DNA of 64,000 bases. Source: JAVKBW01 sp964352715. GTDB lineage: Bacteria > Pseudomonadota > Alphaproteobacteria > UBA8366 > Aestuariispiraceae. Location of the stretch: NCBI GenBank assembly GCA_964352715.1, contig CAYGSU010000012.1:3860-67859 (forward strand), given 5' to 3'. Made by a program: the position numbers and the translations under genes. Positions within the stretch are counted from its first letter, which is position 1. The number at the start of each line of letters is the position of its first letter. Shown piece by piece: positions 45,359 to 54,372 of this stretch. The notes beneath the pieces are model-generated. The model was given only the letters and a program-made list of their open reading frames with translations, was not told where the DNA came from and made no database searches.

Positions 45359-46123
45359 TCAGGGTGATGCAAAAGCCGCAATCAGAATGATGACAACAAC
45401 GACCAGGGCGATAGACCAGACCATTGGCTGAAGCCCTTTGCGCTGTTTGGAGACATCATCGACCGCCTTCATCGCGGCCTGGCTTGGTGACGAATCAGGT
45501 GTTGTATCGCCCGCGGTCTCCGCCGTGTCGTTGGCCGCAGGCGAGGCTGCACCTGACGTCTTGCTGGCCTCGGCAGCGTTTTGAATCGGCATGGTGACAG
45601 GGTCATCGACCACTGGCGGTTCCATGCTTTCCGTGTCCTGTTGTTCTGCTGCACCGGTTTCCGGGGCCGGTGCGGACCCGTCGCGCTTCTTGACCTCTTC
45701 GACAAAGGCGTCGAAAAATTCGCCGGCCAGCTTCTTCGATGTTGAATCGATCAGGCGCGAACCGATCTGGGCAAGCTTGCCGCCGACATTGGCATCGACC
45801 GTATAGGATAGCAGGGTGCCGTCACCGTCTTCCGTCAGGGTGACAGTGGCGCCGCCCTTGGCGAAACCCGCCGCACCGCCTTTTCCTTCGCCGGAAATCC
45901 GGTAGCCGTTGGGTGGATCGATATCGCTGAGCGTGACCTCGCCCTTGAATGTCGCTTTCACCGGGCCGACTTTCGCCTGTACGGTAGCTGCGTAGCCATT
46001 ATCGCCGGTCCGTTCGAGGGATTTGCAGCCGGGAATGCAGGCCGAAAGCACATCCGGATCGTTCAGCGCTTCCCAAACGACATCGCGGGAGGCCGGAATT
46101 TTGTATTCGCCCTGCATTTCCAT
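45359..46123 (-). CDS. coxG: CoxG-like SRPBCC protein with C-terminal membrane anchor
   Basis: 254 aa from ATG 46123 (GGAG 8 bases upstream). The N-terminal CoxG/SRPBCC domain (about 1-150): MQGEYKIPASRDVVWEALND, GCKSLERTGDNGYAATVQAK, VDANVGGKLAQIGSRLID. A Thr/Ser/Ala-rich linker of about 70 residues leads to a C-terminal transmembrane helix (about 233-252, WSIALVVVVIILIAAF). CoxG has been shown to recruit CO dehydrogenase to the membrane and to carry quinone-like lipids; the anchored form fits that. It lies close to coxSLM on the same strand but apart from it. Confidence 0.9.
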   Translation of the reverse strand: MEMQGEYKIPASRDVVWEALNDPDVLSACIPGCKSLERTGDNGYAATVQAKVGPVKATFKGEVTLSDIDPPNGYRISGEGKGGAAGFAKGGATVTLTEDGDGTLLSYTVDANVGGKLAQIGSRLIDSTSKKLAGEFFDAFVEEVKKRDGSAPAPETGAAEQQDTESMEPPVVDDPVTMPIQNAAEASKTSGAASPAANDTAETAGDTTPDSSPSQAAMKAVDDVSKQRKGLQPMVWSIALVVVVIILIAAFASP

Positions 46124-46300
46124 CACTGATACTCCGTCGATAATGCGTTTGCGCCGCCGACATGTTAACGTAGGCGTTGAAGGGATGCGTTTCAATTACC
46201 CGGCGATTATCCCTGATTGCCTCGCACCGCGCATCCGCTTTTCTGCGGGTTTTGCATGAATATTGCGTGTCGGTTGCAGGATCAGGGGAAAGGAAACGAC

Positions 46301-46822
46301 ATGACCGTGACAGCAGCAGGATCAGCGATCGATATCGCGCTCTGGTTCATGGACCGGGCGCGTCAGGACGATCTGTACCTGCAACCGCAACTGCTGCAGC
46401 GGTTGCTGTATGTGGCGCAGGGTTCCTATGCCGCGCAGCATTATGGCCGCAAACTGATGCCGGCAATTTTCGTTGCCGGCGAAACCGGGCCGGAAGACCC
46501 GAATATCATGCGGTTGTTCGAATATGGCCGACCTTCCAACATCCGCGAGCCGAGGATATCGCCGGAAGTCGAGAATTTCCTGTATTCGATCTGGAGCCGG
46601 TACGGCCACCACACCACCGACTATCTGAACCAGCAGATCAAGCATCATTCAATTTATCGCACCGCGCTGAAGCAGGGAATCGGTGAGGAAATTCCGTTCC
46701 CTTCGATTGTCAGGTTCTTCACCCGCGAGAAAGAATCCAACCCCGGAACGGTCAAGACCGCTGATGGCAGGCGTCTGTCCAAATGGGTTCCCACCACCGC
46801 GCCGCAGGCCAAACTGGGGTAG
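46301..46822 (+). CDS. Panacea/SocA-like (DUF4065-type) protein
   Basis: 173 aa from ATG 46301, which has AAGGAAACGAC upstream. ALWFMDRARQDDLYLQPQLL and QRLLYVAQGSYAAQHYGRKL resemble the LQKLLYFAQG-x-Y core of Panacea/SocA/GepA proteins, and FVAGETGPEDPNIMRLFEYG takes the place of the usual GPV-type segment. Panacea proteins often serve as antitoxins or proteolytic adaptors (SocA of Caulobacter presents SocB to ClpXP). No toxin-like partner is adjacent, so here it may be a stand-alone alphaproteobacterial adaptor. The charged C-terminal tail of about 40 residues lies outside the domain. Confidence 0.6.
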   Translation: MTVTAAGSAIDIALWFMDRARQDDLYLQPQLLQRLLYVAQGSYAAQHYGRKLMPAIFVAGETGPEDPNIMRLFEYGRPSNIREPRISPEVENFLYSIWSRYGHHTTDYLNQQIKHHSIYRTALKQGIGEEIPFPSIVRFFTREKESNPGTVKTADGRRLSKWVPTTAPQAKLG

Positions 46823-46993
46823 CGGTTAGCCGACGACCGATCGACCAAGGCCTGGAATCCGGCGACTTCCGGTATTGTGTCTTGAACACCCACGGGCCAT
46901 GCAGATAGGGTCTAGGAAACAAGGCAGTCGTGCCGACAAGTTCCGCATAAGGAAAATGCCGCCTCCAGAGCGGCCAAAAAAAGGGGTCGGGTT

Positions 46994-48454
46994 GTGTCGA
47001 TAGTGTCGGCTAGCATGTCGAATTTTATCAGGTCTGTATTTGTGTTTGCCGGGTTGCTCCTTGTTTCCGTGGTTTTAGCCGGTCCGGCTGCCGCAGCGAG
47101 CCCCGGCGCGCCGCATCTGGATGGCGGCGAAATGCCCCTTGTCTGGATCGTGCCGTTTGTCGGCATTCTGCTGTCGATTGCAGTCTTTCCGTTGATCGCA
47201 CCACACTTCTGGCACCGGCATTTCGGCAAGATTTCGGCCTTCTGGGCGGTTGCGTTTCTGGGACCTTTCACCGCGATCTACGGTATATCTCTGGCGGGGT
47301 ACGAGCTGCTGCATGTGCTGTTTCTGGAATATATTCCCTTTATCATTCTGTTGGGTTCGCTGTTTACGGTCGCCGGCGGGGTCCGATTGCGCGGCAAGCT
47401 GACCGGCACGCCGGTTGTCAATACCGGCATACTGCTGATTGGAACGATCATCGCCAGCTGGATGGGCACCACCGGCGCGGCGATGCTGCTGATCCGCCCG
47501 ATATTGCGCGCCAATGAAAACCGGAACCACAAGGTCCACACCGTGGTCTTCTTCATCTTCCTGGTGGCGAATGTGGGCGGATCGCTAACGCCGCTGGGTG
47601 ATCCGCCGCTGTTTCTGGGCTTTCTGAAAGGCGTTGAATTCTTCTGGCCGACCAAGGAAATGCTGCTGCCGATGATTGTCGTGTCGTCGATCCTGCTGAT
47701 GGTCTACTTCGCGCTCGACACTTACTTCTACAAGAAGGAAGGCGATGTGACGCCGAACCATGCGGATGATGAGCCCGACGGGCTGCGGCTGGAAGGCGCG
47801 GTAAACATCTTGTTGCTGGTCGGTGTTATTATCGCGGTTCTACTGAGCGGTGTCTGGAAGCCGGGGATCACCTTCGATGTCTATCACGTGCCGGTCGATC
47901 TGCAGAATCTCACGCGTGATGTGCTGCTGATCGCCCTCGCCCTGCTGTCGCTGAAGCTGACCAATTCCGAAAGCAGGAAGGCCAATGGCTTTAACTGGTT
48001 CCCGATTGTCGAGGTCGGCAAGCTGTTTGCGGGTATATTCATTACCATCGTGCCGGCCATCGCCATTCTGAAAGCGGGGCAGGACGGTGCGCTGTCCGCC
48101 GTCGTCAATCTGGTCAGTAGCAACGGTGAACCGGTCAATGTGATGTATTTCTGGGTAACCGGCCTGCTGTCGAGCTTCCTCGACAATGCGCCGACCTATC
48201 TTGTGTTCTTCAACACGGCGGGTGGCGATGCACAACAACTGATGGGGCCGCTGTCTGAAACCCTGCTGGCCATTTCGGCCGGTGCGGTGTTCATGGGGGC
48301 GAATACCTATATCGGTAACGCGCCGAATTTCATGGTCCGTGCAATTGCCGAGGAACGCGGTGTGAAAATGCCCAGTTTCTTTGGGTACATGGGCTGGTCG
48401 GTCGTATTCCTGCTTCCTGTTTTCGCCCTGATCACGGTATTGTTCTTCATCTGA
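46994..48454 (+). CDS. NhaD / CitMHS_2-type sodium:proton antiporter-like permease
   Basis: 486 aa (GTG 46994 with AAGGGG 8 bases upstream; ATG 47015 is an alternative without a good site). A signal-like first helix ends AGPAAA, followed by about 11-12 transmembrane helices of ion-transporter superfamily type. Diagnostic segments: IIASWMGTTGAAMLLIRPIL, LVANVGGSLTPLGDPPLFLGFLKG and SSFLDNAPTYLVFFN, the paired hairpin motifs of NhaD/ArsB/CitMHS proteins. Probably a Na+/H+ antiporter, with anion or citrate transport as the alternative. It is followed by an MFS gene 48 bases later in the same direction. Confidence 0.82.
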   Translation: MSIVSASMSNFIRSVFVFAGLLLVSVVLAGPAAAASPGAPHLDGGEMPLVWIVPFVGILLSIAVFPLIAPHFWHRHFGKISAFWAVAFLGPFTAIYGISLAGYELLHVLFLEYIPFIILLGSLFTVAGGVRLRGKLTGTPVVNTGILLIGTIIASWMGTTGAAMLLIRPILRANENRNHKVHTVVFFIFLVANVGGSLTPLGDPPLFLGFLKGVEFFWPTKEMLLPMIVVSSILLMVYFALDTYFYKKEGDVTPNHADDEPDGLRLEGAVNILLLVGVIIAVLLSGVWKPGITFDVYHVPVDLQNLTRDVLLIALALLSLKLTNSESRKANGFNWFPIVEVGKLFAGIFITIVPAIAILKAGQDGALSAVVNLVSSNGEPVNVMYFWVTGLLSSFLDNAPTYLVFFNTAGGDAQQLMGPLSETLLAISAGAVFMGANTYIGNAPNFMVRAIAEERGVKMPSFFGYMGWSVVFLLPVFALITVLFFI

Positions 48455-48502
48455 TAAATCACCGCCTTTGAACGCCCGTTATCGGCGTAGGGGAACGCCG
48501 AC

Positions 48503-49687
48503 ATGACGGTTGAAAGCGAAGTTCCGCGCGCCAAGCTGCTGCTGCCCTTTGCCCTGGGGCACATGGCGAACGACTGGGCGCCGGTGGCAATGTGGATGAT
48601 TATCCCGGCTTTCGGTGCGGCGCTCGGCCTGTCGCCGACTGAAATCGGTTTGCTGTTCACCATCCATGCCGGCGGAACGTCGATCGCCTATCTTCCGGCC
48701 GGGTATCTGACGGATATCGTTGCGAATCGTGGCCGGTTGCTGATCGGCACCTTTGTATGGGTTGCCGCAGGATATTTCATCGCCTCCTTTGCCGATACGT
48801 TCTGGCTGTTCGGTATTCTGGTTGCCCTGGCCGGCCTGGGGGATGCTGCCTGGCACCCGATTGCAACCGGGGTGCTGACCCGTGAACATGCCGACAGAAA
48901 GGCTCATGCGTTGGGCGTGCACGCCATCGGCGGCCATATGGCCGAAGTTCTTGCGCCGCTTGTTGCCGGGCTGGTTATCGGCTGGGTCGACTGGCAACTG
49001 GCCCTTCAGATCTCGGTCGTGCCGACCATCATCATGGGTGTTGTTTTTGTGTTCATCGCCCGGTCGGTGCCGCTGGTCGCGCGGCGGCCGCCGGTCAGAG
49101 CCGACTTTTCCGAGTTTCTCAAGACCTGGATGAACGGCACGGGACTGGCGATCATTCTGCTGTTCGTCTTCTACAACATGTCAACCTACGCGATGCTGTC
49201 GATGACGCCGCTGGTGCTGCAGAACACGCATGGTTTTTCGCCGCAGGCTGCCGGTATCGCCTTTTCCGCCATCCTGTTGCCCGGTGCGCTGCTGCAGCCC
49301 TATACAGGGCACCTGTCCGACCGGTTCGGGCGAATGCCGGTGATTCGCGTCGGCCTGGTCGTGGCGATCATTGCCGGCGCTGTTGCCTGGTTCTCACCCG
49401 ATGTGTGGGTGATCATTGCAGCGGCGGCCGTCGCGTTGTCGGTGCTGGTCGCCATTCGACCGGCGATGCTGGCGGTTGCGGTCGACCATGCCAGTGATCG
49501 GGCCGGCACCAGCCTTGGCTTCGCATTCACGATTATGGACGGGTTCGGTGCATTCGGGGCTCTGCTTGCGGGGATGGCGGGCGAGATCGACCTGTCTCTC
49601 GCTTATCTTCTGGGGTCCGGGCTTGCCACATCGACCCTGGCCGTCGCCTTCGTCATCATGCGCCGCAGCCGGACGCAGCCGGTCTAA
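48503..49687 (+). CDS. MFS transporter (Fsr-like exporter)
   Basis: 394 aa, twelve hydrophobic segments. The N-terminal half opens LLLPFALGHMANDWAPVAMW. The helix 2-3 loop GYLTDIVANRGRLLIG and the second-half loop GHLSDRFGRMPVIRVG match MFS signature loops. The HMANDW and GLGDAAWHPIATGVL segments recall fosmidomycin-resistance (Fsr) type exporters. Substrate not determinable. It is convergent with the universal stress protein gene, 9 bases apart. Confidence 0.88.
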   Translation: MTVESEVPRAKLLLPFALGHMANDWAPVAMWMIIPAFGAALGLSPTEIGLLFTIHAGGTSIAYLPAGYLTDIVANRGRLLIGTFVWVAAGYFIASFADTFWLFGILVALAGLGDAAWHPIATGVLTREHADRKAHALGVHAIGGHMAEVLAPLVAGLVIGWVDWQLALQISVVPTIIMGVVFVFIARSVPLVARRPPVRADFSEFLKTWMNGTGLAIILLFVFYNMSTYAMLSMTPLVLQNTHGFSPQAAGIAFSAILLPGALLQPYTGHLSDRFGRMPVIRVGLVVAIIAGAVAWFSPDVWVIIAAAAVALSVLVAIRPAMLAVAVDHASDRAGTSLGFAFTIMDGFGAFGALLAGMAGEIDLSLAYLLGSGLATSTLAVAFVIMRRSRTQPV

Positions 49688-49696
49688 GGCACAGAT

Positions 49697-50530
49697 CTAG
49701 TGTGTCAGAACCAGCGGCACGGTCGTGTTGCTGATGACATGCCGGGTTACGCCTCCGAACAGACGGTTGCGCAGTCCGATGTCATGATAGGCACCCATCA
49801 CAATGCGGTCGGCGCCGATGGCTTCCGCCGTTGCGAGGATCATCTCGCCGATCTTTTTCTTGTTGCCTGACGGGTCGACGACTTCGGCCTTGATGCCGTG
49901 CAGCGACAGATAGTGCAGGAACCTCTCCGGTTTCGTGTGTTCCTCGTCGCCCTCTCGAACCGCGATGATCGATACCTTGTCGGCTTCCTGTATCATCGGC
50001 ATCGCACCACGCACCGCCCGCATCGCTTCCTTTGAAAAATCCCAGTTGATCAACAGGTGCTTGGAACCGCCGAAATTGATGCCGCCGCCGACCCGAGGCA
50101 GAATCAGGACCGGCCCGCCGGCTTCCTGAATCACCACTTCCGGTGTCTGGTACATCAGGCGGTCCTCGAACCGGTCGAGCGATACCTGGGTTAGGATGGT
50201 CAGGTCGGTGCGGTGAACGTGTTCAAGCAACCGTTCCAGATGATCTTCCTCGCCATACACCCATTCCCAGGAAATGCCGGCTTTCTGGCAGGATTCCTTT
50301 GCAAGCGCGTTGATTTCATCGGCTGCCGCCTTTGCCCGTTCGGTCGCTTCCGCGAGGTAGACAGTCGATGCCCCCCGTCCTTCGGCCCCGGCCGGCATAT
50401 GCACCGGATGGGCGACATAAAGGCAGATCAGATGCGCTTTAAGTATATCAGCCATTTCGATGGCAGATTTCAGGCGTGTGCTGCAATCGTCATCCATTGC
50501 CAGATGCACAAGAATGGATTTGATACTCAT
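49697..50530 (-). CDS. Tandem universal stress protein
   Basis: 277 aa, two Usp domains (about 1-145 and 155-277). The first opens MSIKSILVHLAMDDD; the second ends with GADRIVMGAYHDIGLRNRLFGGVTRHVI and TTVPLVLTH, containing the G-x2-G-x9-G-S/T-like ATP-binding loop in altered form (GAYHDIGLRNRLFGGVTRHVI). Tandem Usp proteins of this kind occur in many alphaproteobacteria and respond to starvation or energy stress. AAGGGC precedes the ATG. Partner and signal unknown. Confidence 0.9.
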   Translation of the reverse strand: MSIKSILVHLAMDDDCSTRLKSAIEMADILKAHLICLYVAHPVHMPAGAEGRGASTVYLAEATERAKAAADEINALAKESCQKAGISWEWVYGEEDHLERLLEHVHRTDLTILTQVSLDRFEDRLMYQTPEVVIQEAGGPVLILPRVGGGINFGGSKHLLINWDFSKEAMRAVRGAMPMIQEADKVSIIAVREGDEEHTKPERFLHYLSLHGIKAEVVDPSGNKKKIGEMILATAEAIGADRIVMGAYHDIGLRNRLFGGVTRHVISNTTVPLVLTH

Positions 50531-50611
50531 CGACTGCCCTTTCCGGTCCTTGACGTGCTGGCTTCACGCTAACGCCGCTCCGGCAGCGGCGCAACAGATA
50601 GACAGGCCCTT

Positions 50612-51187
50612 TCAGGCAGGTGCTGCCAAGCCTGCTTCCTTCATCAGGACACTTGCCGCTGTTCGGGCGGTAGCGGCAGCGTCACGGCGACCGGCCACGT
50701 AGCGCATGACAATGGCCCCTTCCATCAGCAGCATCATTCCGTCTGCCAGGACGGTGGCATCCTTCGCCCCGGCTTTCGATGCGATTTCTTTCAGGTAGGC
50801 AAGCAACAGTATCTTGTGTTCCGCCGTCAGCCGGTGGATCGCGCTGTCCGGGTCTGCAAATTCTGCGGCCGCATTGATGAACATGCAGCCTGAAAAGGAT
50901 TTCTCGTTGAACCATTCGCCCAGCGCATCGAACACCGCCAGAAGCTGGTCCGTCGGTTTGGTTGCCTTCTTGTTGACGGTGCGCATGAGCCAGTTGCGGA
51001 AATTTTCATCGCGTCGGCGCAGAACAGCAAGGATCAGTTCGTCTTTCGATTTGAAATGGTTGTAAAGCGTCATGCGGGCCACGCCGGATTCGGAAATGAC
51101 CCGGTCTATGCCGGTCGCGTGATACCCATCGCGGTTGAAGATCCGCAGCGCTGTATCGACCAGCTGGTCTCTTTTGCTTGCCGGCAT
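50612..51187 (-). CDS. TetR/AcrR family transcriptional regulator
   Basis: 191 aa from ATG 51187 (AAAGGAG upstream). The N-terminal helix-turn-helix (about 3-50) is typical: RDQLVDTALRIFNRDGYHATGI, ISESGVARMTLYNHFKSKDEL. The C-terminal ligand domain has a Cys (SGCMFINAAAEFADPDS) like redox/electrophile-responsive regulators of the NemR/YxaF type. It is divergent from the PPOX-family gene. Symmetric sites at 51202-51219 and 51292-51317 share half-sites, so it very probably represses itself and the divergent pair. Confidence 0.92.
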   Translation of the reverse strand: MPASKRDQLVDTALRIFNRDGYHATGIDRVISESGVARMTLYNHFKSKDELILAVLRRRDENFRNWLMRTVNKKATKPTDQLLAVFDALGEWFNEKSFSGCMFINAAAEFADPDSAIHRLTAEHKILLLAYLKEIASKAGAKDATVLADGMMLLMEGAIVMRYVAGRRDAAATARTAASVLMKEAGLAAPA

Positions 51188-51201
51188 TGTCGCTCCTTTC
51201 A

Positions 51202-51219
51202 ATATACTGATCTGTATAT
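51202..51219. promoter_or_regulatory. Predicted TetR operator in the regulator's own leader
   Basis: Imperfect palindrome ATATACTGATCTGTATAT, eight of nine positions symmetric. It lies 14 bases upstream of the regulator's ATG. Half-sites fit TATA-K-AC-N-GA, the same pattern as the site at 51292. Confidence 0.65.
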
Positions 51220-51291
51220 ACGCCATGACCCGAAATATGAACTTAATCATGGGATAAACACAAGTTTGTGATGCAATGAAATTATCATTTG

Positions 51292-51317
51292 TTATATAGA
51301 CCGATCAGTCTATATAA
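51292..51317. promoter_or_regulatory. Predicted TetR operator upstream of the PPOX-family gene
   Basis: 26-base palindrome with 12 of 13 symmetric positions; half-sites TTATATAGACCGA and TTATATAGACTGA meeting at GA/TC. It ends 26 bases before the PPOX-family ATG and overlaps an AT-rich presumed promoter, so binding should block transcription. NemR-type TetR regulators use similar GAC-GTC-centred palindromes. Confidence 0.8.
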
Positions 51318-51343
51318 GAAGGAAGTTATGGAAGGAAAATCTC

Positions 51344-51958
51344 ATGTCTTACCATTCGAGCGACATTGCATTCACACCAACCGTAAAGGCCATGCAGGAA
51401 GCAAAAGGGTCGCGGGCGGCCTATGCCAAAATGGAAAACGGCGGTGGATGGAAAACGAAAGTGGAACCCGGTTTGGCCGACTTCATCAGCGACAGGGATT
51501 CATTCTATTTCGGCACGGCAAATCCCGAGGGCCAGCCTTACATTCAGCATCGCGGCGGACCGGACGGGTTCCTGAAGGTGCTGGATGACGAAACACTGGC
51601 CTTCGCTGATTTTAAGGGAAACCGGCAATACATCAGCGTCGGCAATCTCGAAGACAACAACAAGGCGTTCATCTTCCTGATGGATTACGCCAACCGGCAA
51701 CGGATCAAGATCTGGGGCACGGCAAAAGTCGTCGGCGATGATCCGGCCCTGCTCGATTTGCTGACCGATGCGGATTATCGCAGCCGGCCGGAACAGGCCA
51801 TCGTATTCAAAATCGCTGCCTGGGACGCGAACTGCCCGCAGCATATCACCCGTTGCTATACCGAAAGCCAGGTGAAAGCCGTCATTCTACCGCTGCAGAA
51901 CCGGATCGCCGATCTGGAATCGAGGCTGGAAGCGCTCGGCGCCGACAGTTCCGTTTAA
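51344..51958 (+). CDS. Pyridoxamine 5'-phosphate oxidase-family flavoprotein
   Basis: 204 aa, start ATG 51344 with GGAAGG 8 bases upstream. It is a split-barrel FMN-binding domain: FISDRDSFYFGTANPEGQPYIQ, then GGPDGFLKVLDDETLAF, GNRQYISVGNLEDN and IWGTAKVVGDD, the pattern of PPOX-class FMN proteins related to PhzG/PdxH-like enzymes but not PdxH itself. A C-terminal coiled tail (LPLQNRIADLESRLEAL) may mediate dimerisation. It would reduce or oxidise a small molecule with FMN. Controlled by the divergent TetR regulator; 22 bases before the DUF1348 gene. Confidence 0.88.
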   Translation: MSYHSSDIAFTPTVKAMQEAKGSRAAYAKMENGGGWKTKVEPGLADFISDRDSFYFGTANPEGQPYIQHRGGPDGFLKVLDDETLAFADFKGNRQYISVGNLEDNNKAFIFLMDYANRQRIKIWGTAKVVGDDPALLDLLTDADYRSRPEQAIVFKIAAWDANCPQHITRCYTESQVKAVILPLQNRIADLESRLEALGADSSV

Positions 51959-51980
51959 CATCGAAATAGAGGAGTAAATC

Positions 51981-52448
51981 ATGTCTCAGCGACCACCCCT
52001 GCCGCCGTTTACCCGTGAAACCGCTATCCAGAAGGTCCGTCTGGCGGAAGACGGCTGGAATGGCCGCAACCCGGATAAGGTATCGCTGGCCTATACGCCG
52101 GACAGCCGCTGGCGCAACAGGGATACCTTTCAGAAGGGGCGGGCGCAGATCGTCGATTTTCTTTCGCGAAAATGGGCGAAGGAACATGAGTACCGACTGA
52201 TAAAGGAATTGTGGGCTTTTACGGATAATCGTATCGCCGTTCGGTATGCCTACGAATGGCATGACGACGCGGGGCAATGGCACCGGTCCTATGGCAACGA
52301 AAACTGGGATTTTGATGAAAACGGCCTGATGCAGGAACGCCATGCCAGCATCAACGATCTGGAAATCGATGAAACGGATCGACTTTTCCGATGGCCGCTC
52401 GGGCCGCGACCGACCGATCATCCGGGTCTGTCCGATCTCGGCCTGTGA
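51981..52448 (+). CDS. DUF1348 NTF2-like protein
   Basis: 155 aa, with GAGGAG before the ATG. The whole protein is one DUF1348/SnoaL-like cone domain: RETAIQKVRLAEDGWNGRNP, LAYTPDSRWRNRDTFQKGR, FLSRKWAKEHEYRLIKELWA, YEWHDDAGQWHRSYGNENW. NTF2-like folds bind small hydrophobic ligands or act as simple enzymes; no reaction is established for DUF1348. It is co-transcribed with the PPOX-family gene under the TetR operator, suggesting a joint role in handling the inducing compound. Confidence 0.9.
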   Translation: MSQRPPLPPFTRETAIQKVRLAEDGWNGRNPDKVSLAYTPDSRWRNRDTFQKGRAQIVDFLSRKWAKEHEYRLIKELWAFTDNRIAVRYAYEWHDDAGQWHRSYGNENWDFDENGLMQERHASINDLEIDETDRLFRWPLGPRPTDHPGLSDLGL

Positions 52449-52525
52449 CGGTCTGAAACGGCATCTGTCGCTTACCCCTTAACAATTGGCTGGTCGGTTG
52501 TTGTCGCATATGCGAATTTCCGGCC

Positions 52526-54364
52526 ATGCAGCCAGCCCAAACCGACCCGGAAAAAGCCAGCAAGGAAAAACGCCGCACGCAGGTAAGAACCGTGCTGTCG
52601 TTGCTGCCGTATCTGTGGCCGAGCGGGCGGCTGGACATGAAGCTGCGGGTGGTGTTTGCCATGGCGGCGTTGGTCATGGCCAAGCTTGCGAGCGTTTATA
52701 TTCCGATGCTGCTGGGACACGCGGTCGATTCGCTGTCTGTGGACGGCGCAAAGCTGTTGGCGGCGCCGGTGGCATTGCTGTTTGCTTATGGCGGCGCCCG
52801 TATCCTCTCTGTGGTGTTTCAGGAACTGCGGGAAGCCCTGTTCATCAACGTGACGCAGCGGGCGATCCGGACCGTCGCGCTGGAGACATTCCGGCACATG
52901 CACGCCCTGTCGCTGCGTTTCCATCTGGATCGGCAGACCGGCGGCCTCAGCCGGGTCATCGAGCGCGGCGTGAAGGGCATCGAATTCGTTCTGTCCTTCA
53001 TGCTGTTCAACATCATCCCGACTCTGGTCGAGATCCTGATGGTGTGCGGCATCCTGTGGTCGCTGTTTGATATCCGGTTCGCGGCGATCACCTTCTTCGC
53101 GATTTCATCCTACATTCTGTTCACCGTGCTGGTAACCGAATGGCGGCTGAAGTTCCGGCGACGGATGAATGACAAGGATACCGAAGCGAACACAAAGGCC
53201 ATCGACAGCCTGCTGAACTACGAAACGGTCAAGTATTTCGGTAACGAGGCCTACGAGGCCGGCCGATACGATCATGCGATGCAGGGCTATGAACGCGCCG
53301 CCGTGCAGTCGATCACCTCGCTGTCACTGGTCAATATCGGCCAGGGCGTCATCATTTCCGGTGCGCTGGTCTGGGTGATGTATCTTGCGGCTGTGGAGGT
53401 CGTCGCCGGCACGAAAACGGTCGGCGATTTCGTGCTGGTAAACGCCTATATGATCCAGCTTTACCTGCCGCTGAACTTCCTGGGCTTTGTATACCGGCAG
53501 ATCCGCCAGTCGCTGACCGACATGGAAGATATGTTCGCGATGCTGACAATTCCGGCTGAAGTTACCGATCCGGCGGATGCAAAGCCGCTTGATTGCGGCG
53601 GCGGGCGCGTGGAATTCGATGATGTGCGGTTTTCGTACGAGACGAACCGGGAAATCCTGAAAGGCCTGTCCTTCACGGTCGAGCCGGGAAAGACGATCGC
53701 CATTGTCGGGCCCAGCGGGGCCGGAAAATCGACCATCAGTCGCCTGCTGTTCCGGTTCTACGATGTCAGTGGAGGAACGATCCGCATCGACGGACAGGAT
53801 CTGCGGACCGTGACCCAGGAATCGCTGAGGGCGCGGATCGGCATCGTGCCGCAGGATACGGTGCTGTTCAATGACACGATCCGGTACAACATCCGCTACG
53901 GCAACACGGATGCGACCGACGAAGCTGTCGAACGGGCGGCAAAGCTGGCCCATATCGCGAATTTTATCGCCGAACTGCCCGAAGGCTACGACACGAAGGT
54001 TGGCGAACGCGGGCTGAAGTTGTCGGGCGGGGAAAAACAGCGGGTGGCCATCGCCCGAACGATCCTGAAGGACCCGACGATCTTCCTGTTCGACGAGGCG
54101 ACCTCGGCGCTCGACACCGCCACGGAACGGGAAATCCAGCGCAATCTCCGCGAAGTTTCTGAAGGTAGGACCACGCTGATTATCGCGCATCGCTTGTCTA
54201 CCGTGGTCGATGCGGATGAGATCATCGTGCTGCGAGACGGCAAGATCGCCGAACGCGGCCGTCACCCGCAGCTGCTCGAGCAGGACGGTCTTTATGCGGA
54301 AATGTGGTATCGCCAGCAACAAAGCCGGGAAGAGGCGGCGGTACCGGTCGCACCGACAGCCTGA
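52526..54364 (+). CDS. Atm1/HMT1-type ABC exporter (permease-ATPase)
   Basis: 612 aa half-transporter: six transmembrane helices (about 40-330) with the Atm1-family segment AIDSLLNYETVKYFGNEAYE, then an ATPase domain. Walker A is GPSGAGKSTISR, signature LSGGEKQRVAIARTIL, Walker B IFLFDEATSALD, switch His in IIAHRLSTVV. The NYETVKYFGNE motif separates this group (mitochondrial Atm1, bacterial Atm1, HMT1) from lipid A and drug exporters. Members export glutathione-linked sulfur or metal conjugates. It is followed 8 bases later by an HDAC-family gene and then a DUF192 gene, likely one operon. Confidence 0.92.
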   Translation: MQPAQTDPEKASKEKRRTQVRTVLSLLPYLWPSGRLDMKLRVVFAMAALVMAKLASVYIPMLLGHAVDSLSVDGAKLLAAPVALLFAYGGARILSVVFQELREALFINVTQRAIRTVALETFRHMHALSLRFHLDRQTGGLSRVIERGVKGIEFVLSFMLFNIIPTLVEILMVCGILWSLFDIRFAAITFFAISSYILFTVLVTEWRLKFRRRMNDKDTEANTKAIDSLLNYETVKYFGNEAYEAGRYDHAMQGYERAAVQSITSLSLVNIGQGVIISGALVWVMYLAAVEVVAGTKTVGDFVLVNAYMIQLYLPLNFLGFVYRQIRQSLTDMEDMFAMLTIPAEVTDPADAKPLDCGGGRVEFDDVRFSYETNREILKGLSFTVEPGKTIAIVGPSGAGKSTISRLLFRFYDVSGGTIRIDGQDLRTVTQESLRARIGIVPQDTVLFNDTIRYNIRYGNTDATDEAVERAAKLAHIANFIAELPEGYDTKVGERGLKLSGGEKQRVAIARTILKDPTIFLFDEATSALDTATEREIQRNLREVSEGRTTLIIAHRLSTVVDADEIIVLRDGKIAERGRHPQLLEQDGLYAEMWYRQQQSREEAAVPVAPTA

Positions 54365-54372
54365 TCGTCTTC

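Noticed and set aside
46301..46822. Toxin-antitoxin pair around the Panacea-like protein
   Set aside because: Both neighbours are unrelated (coxG divergent, a transporter downstream); no toxin candidate is seen.
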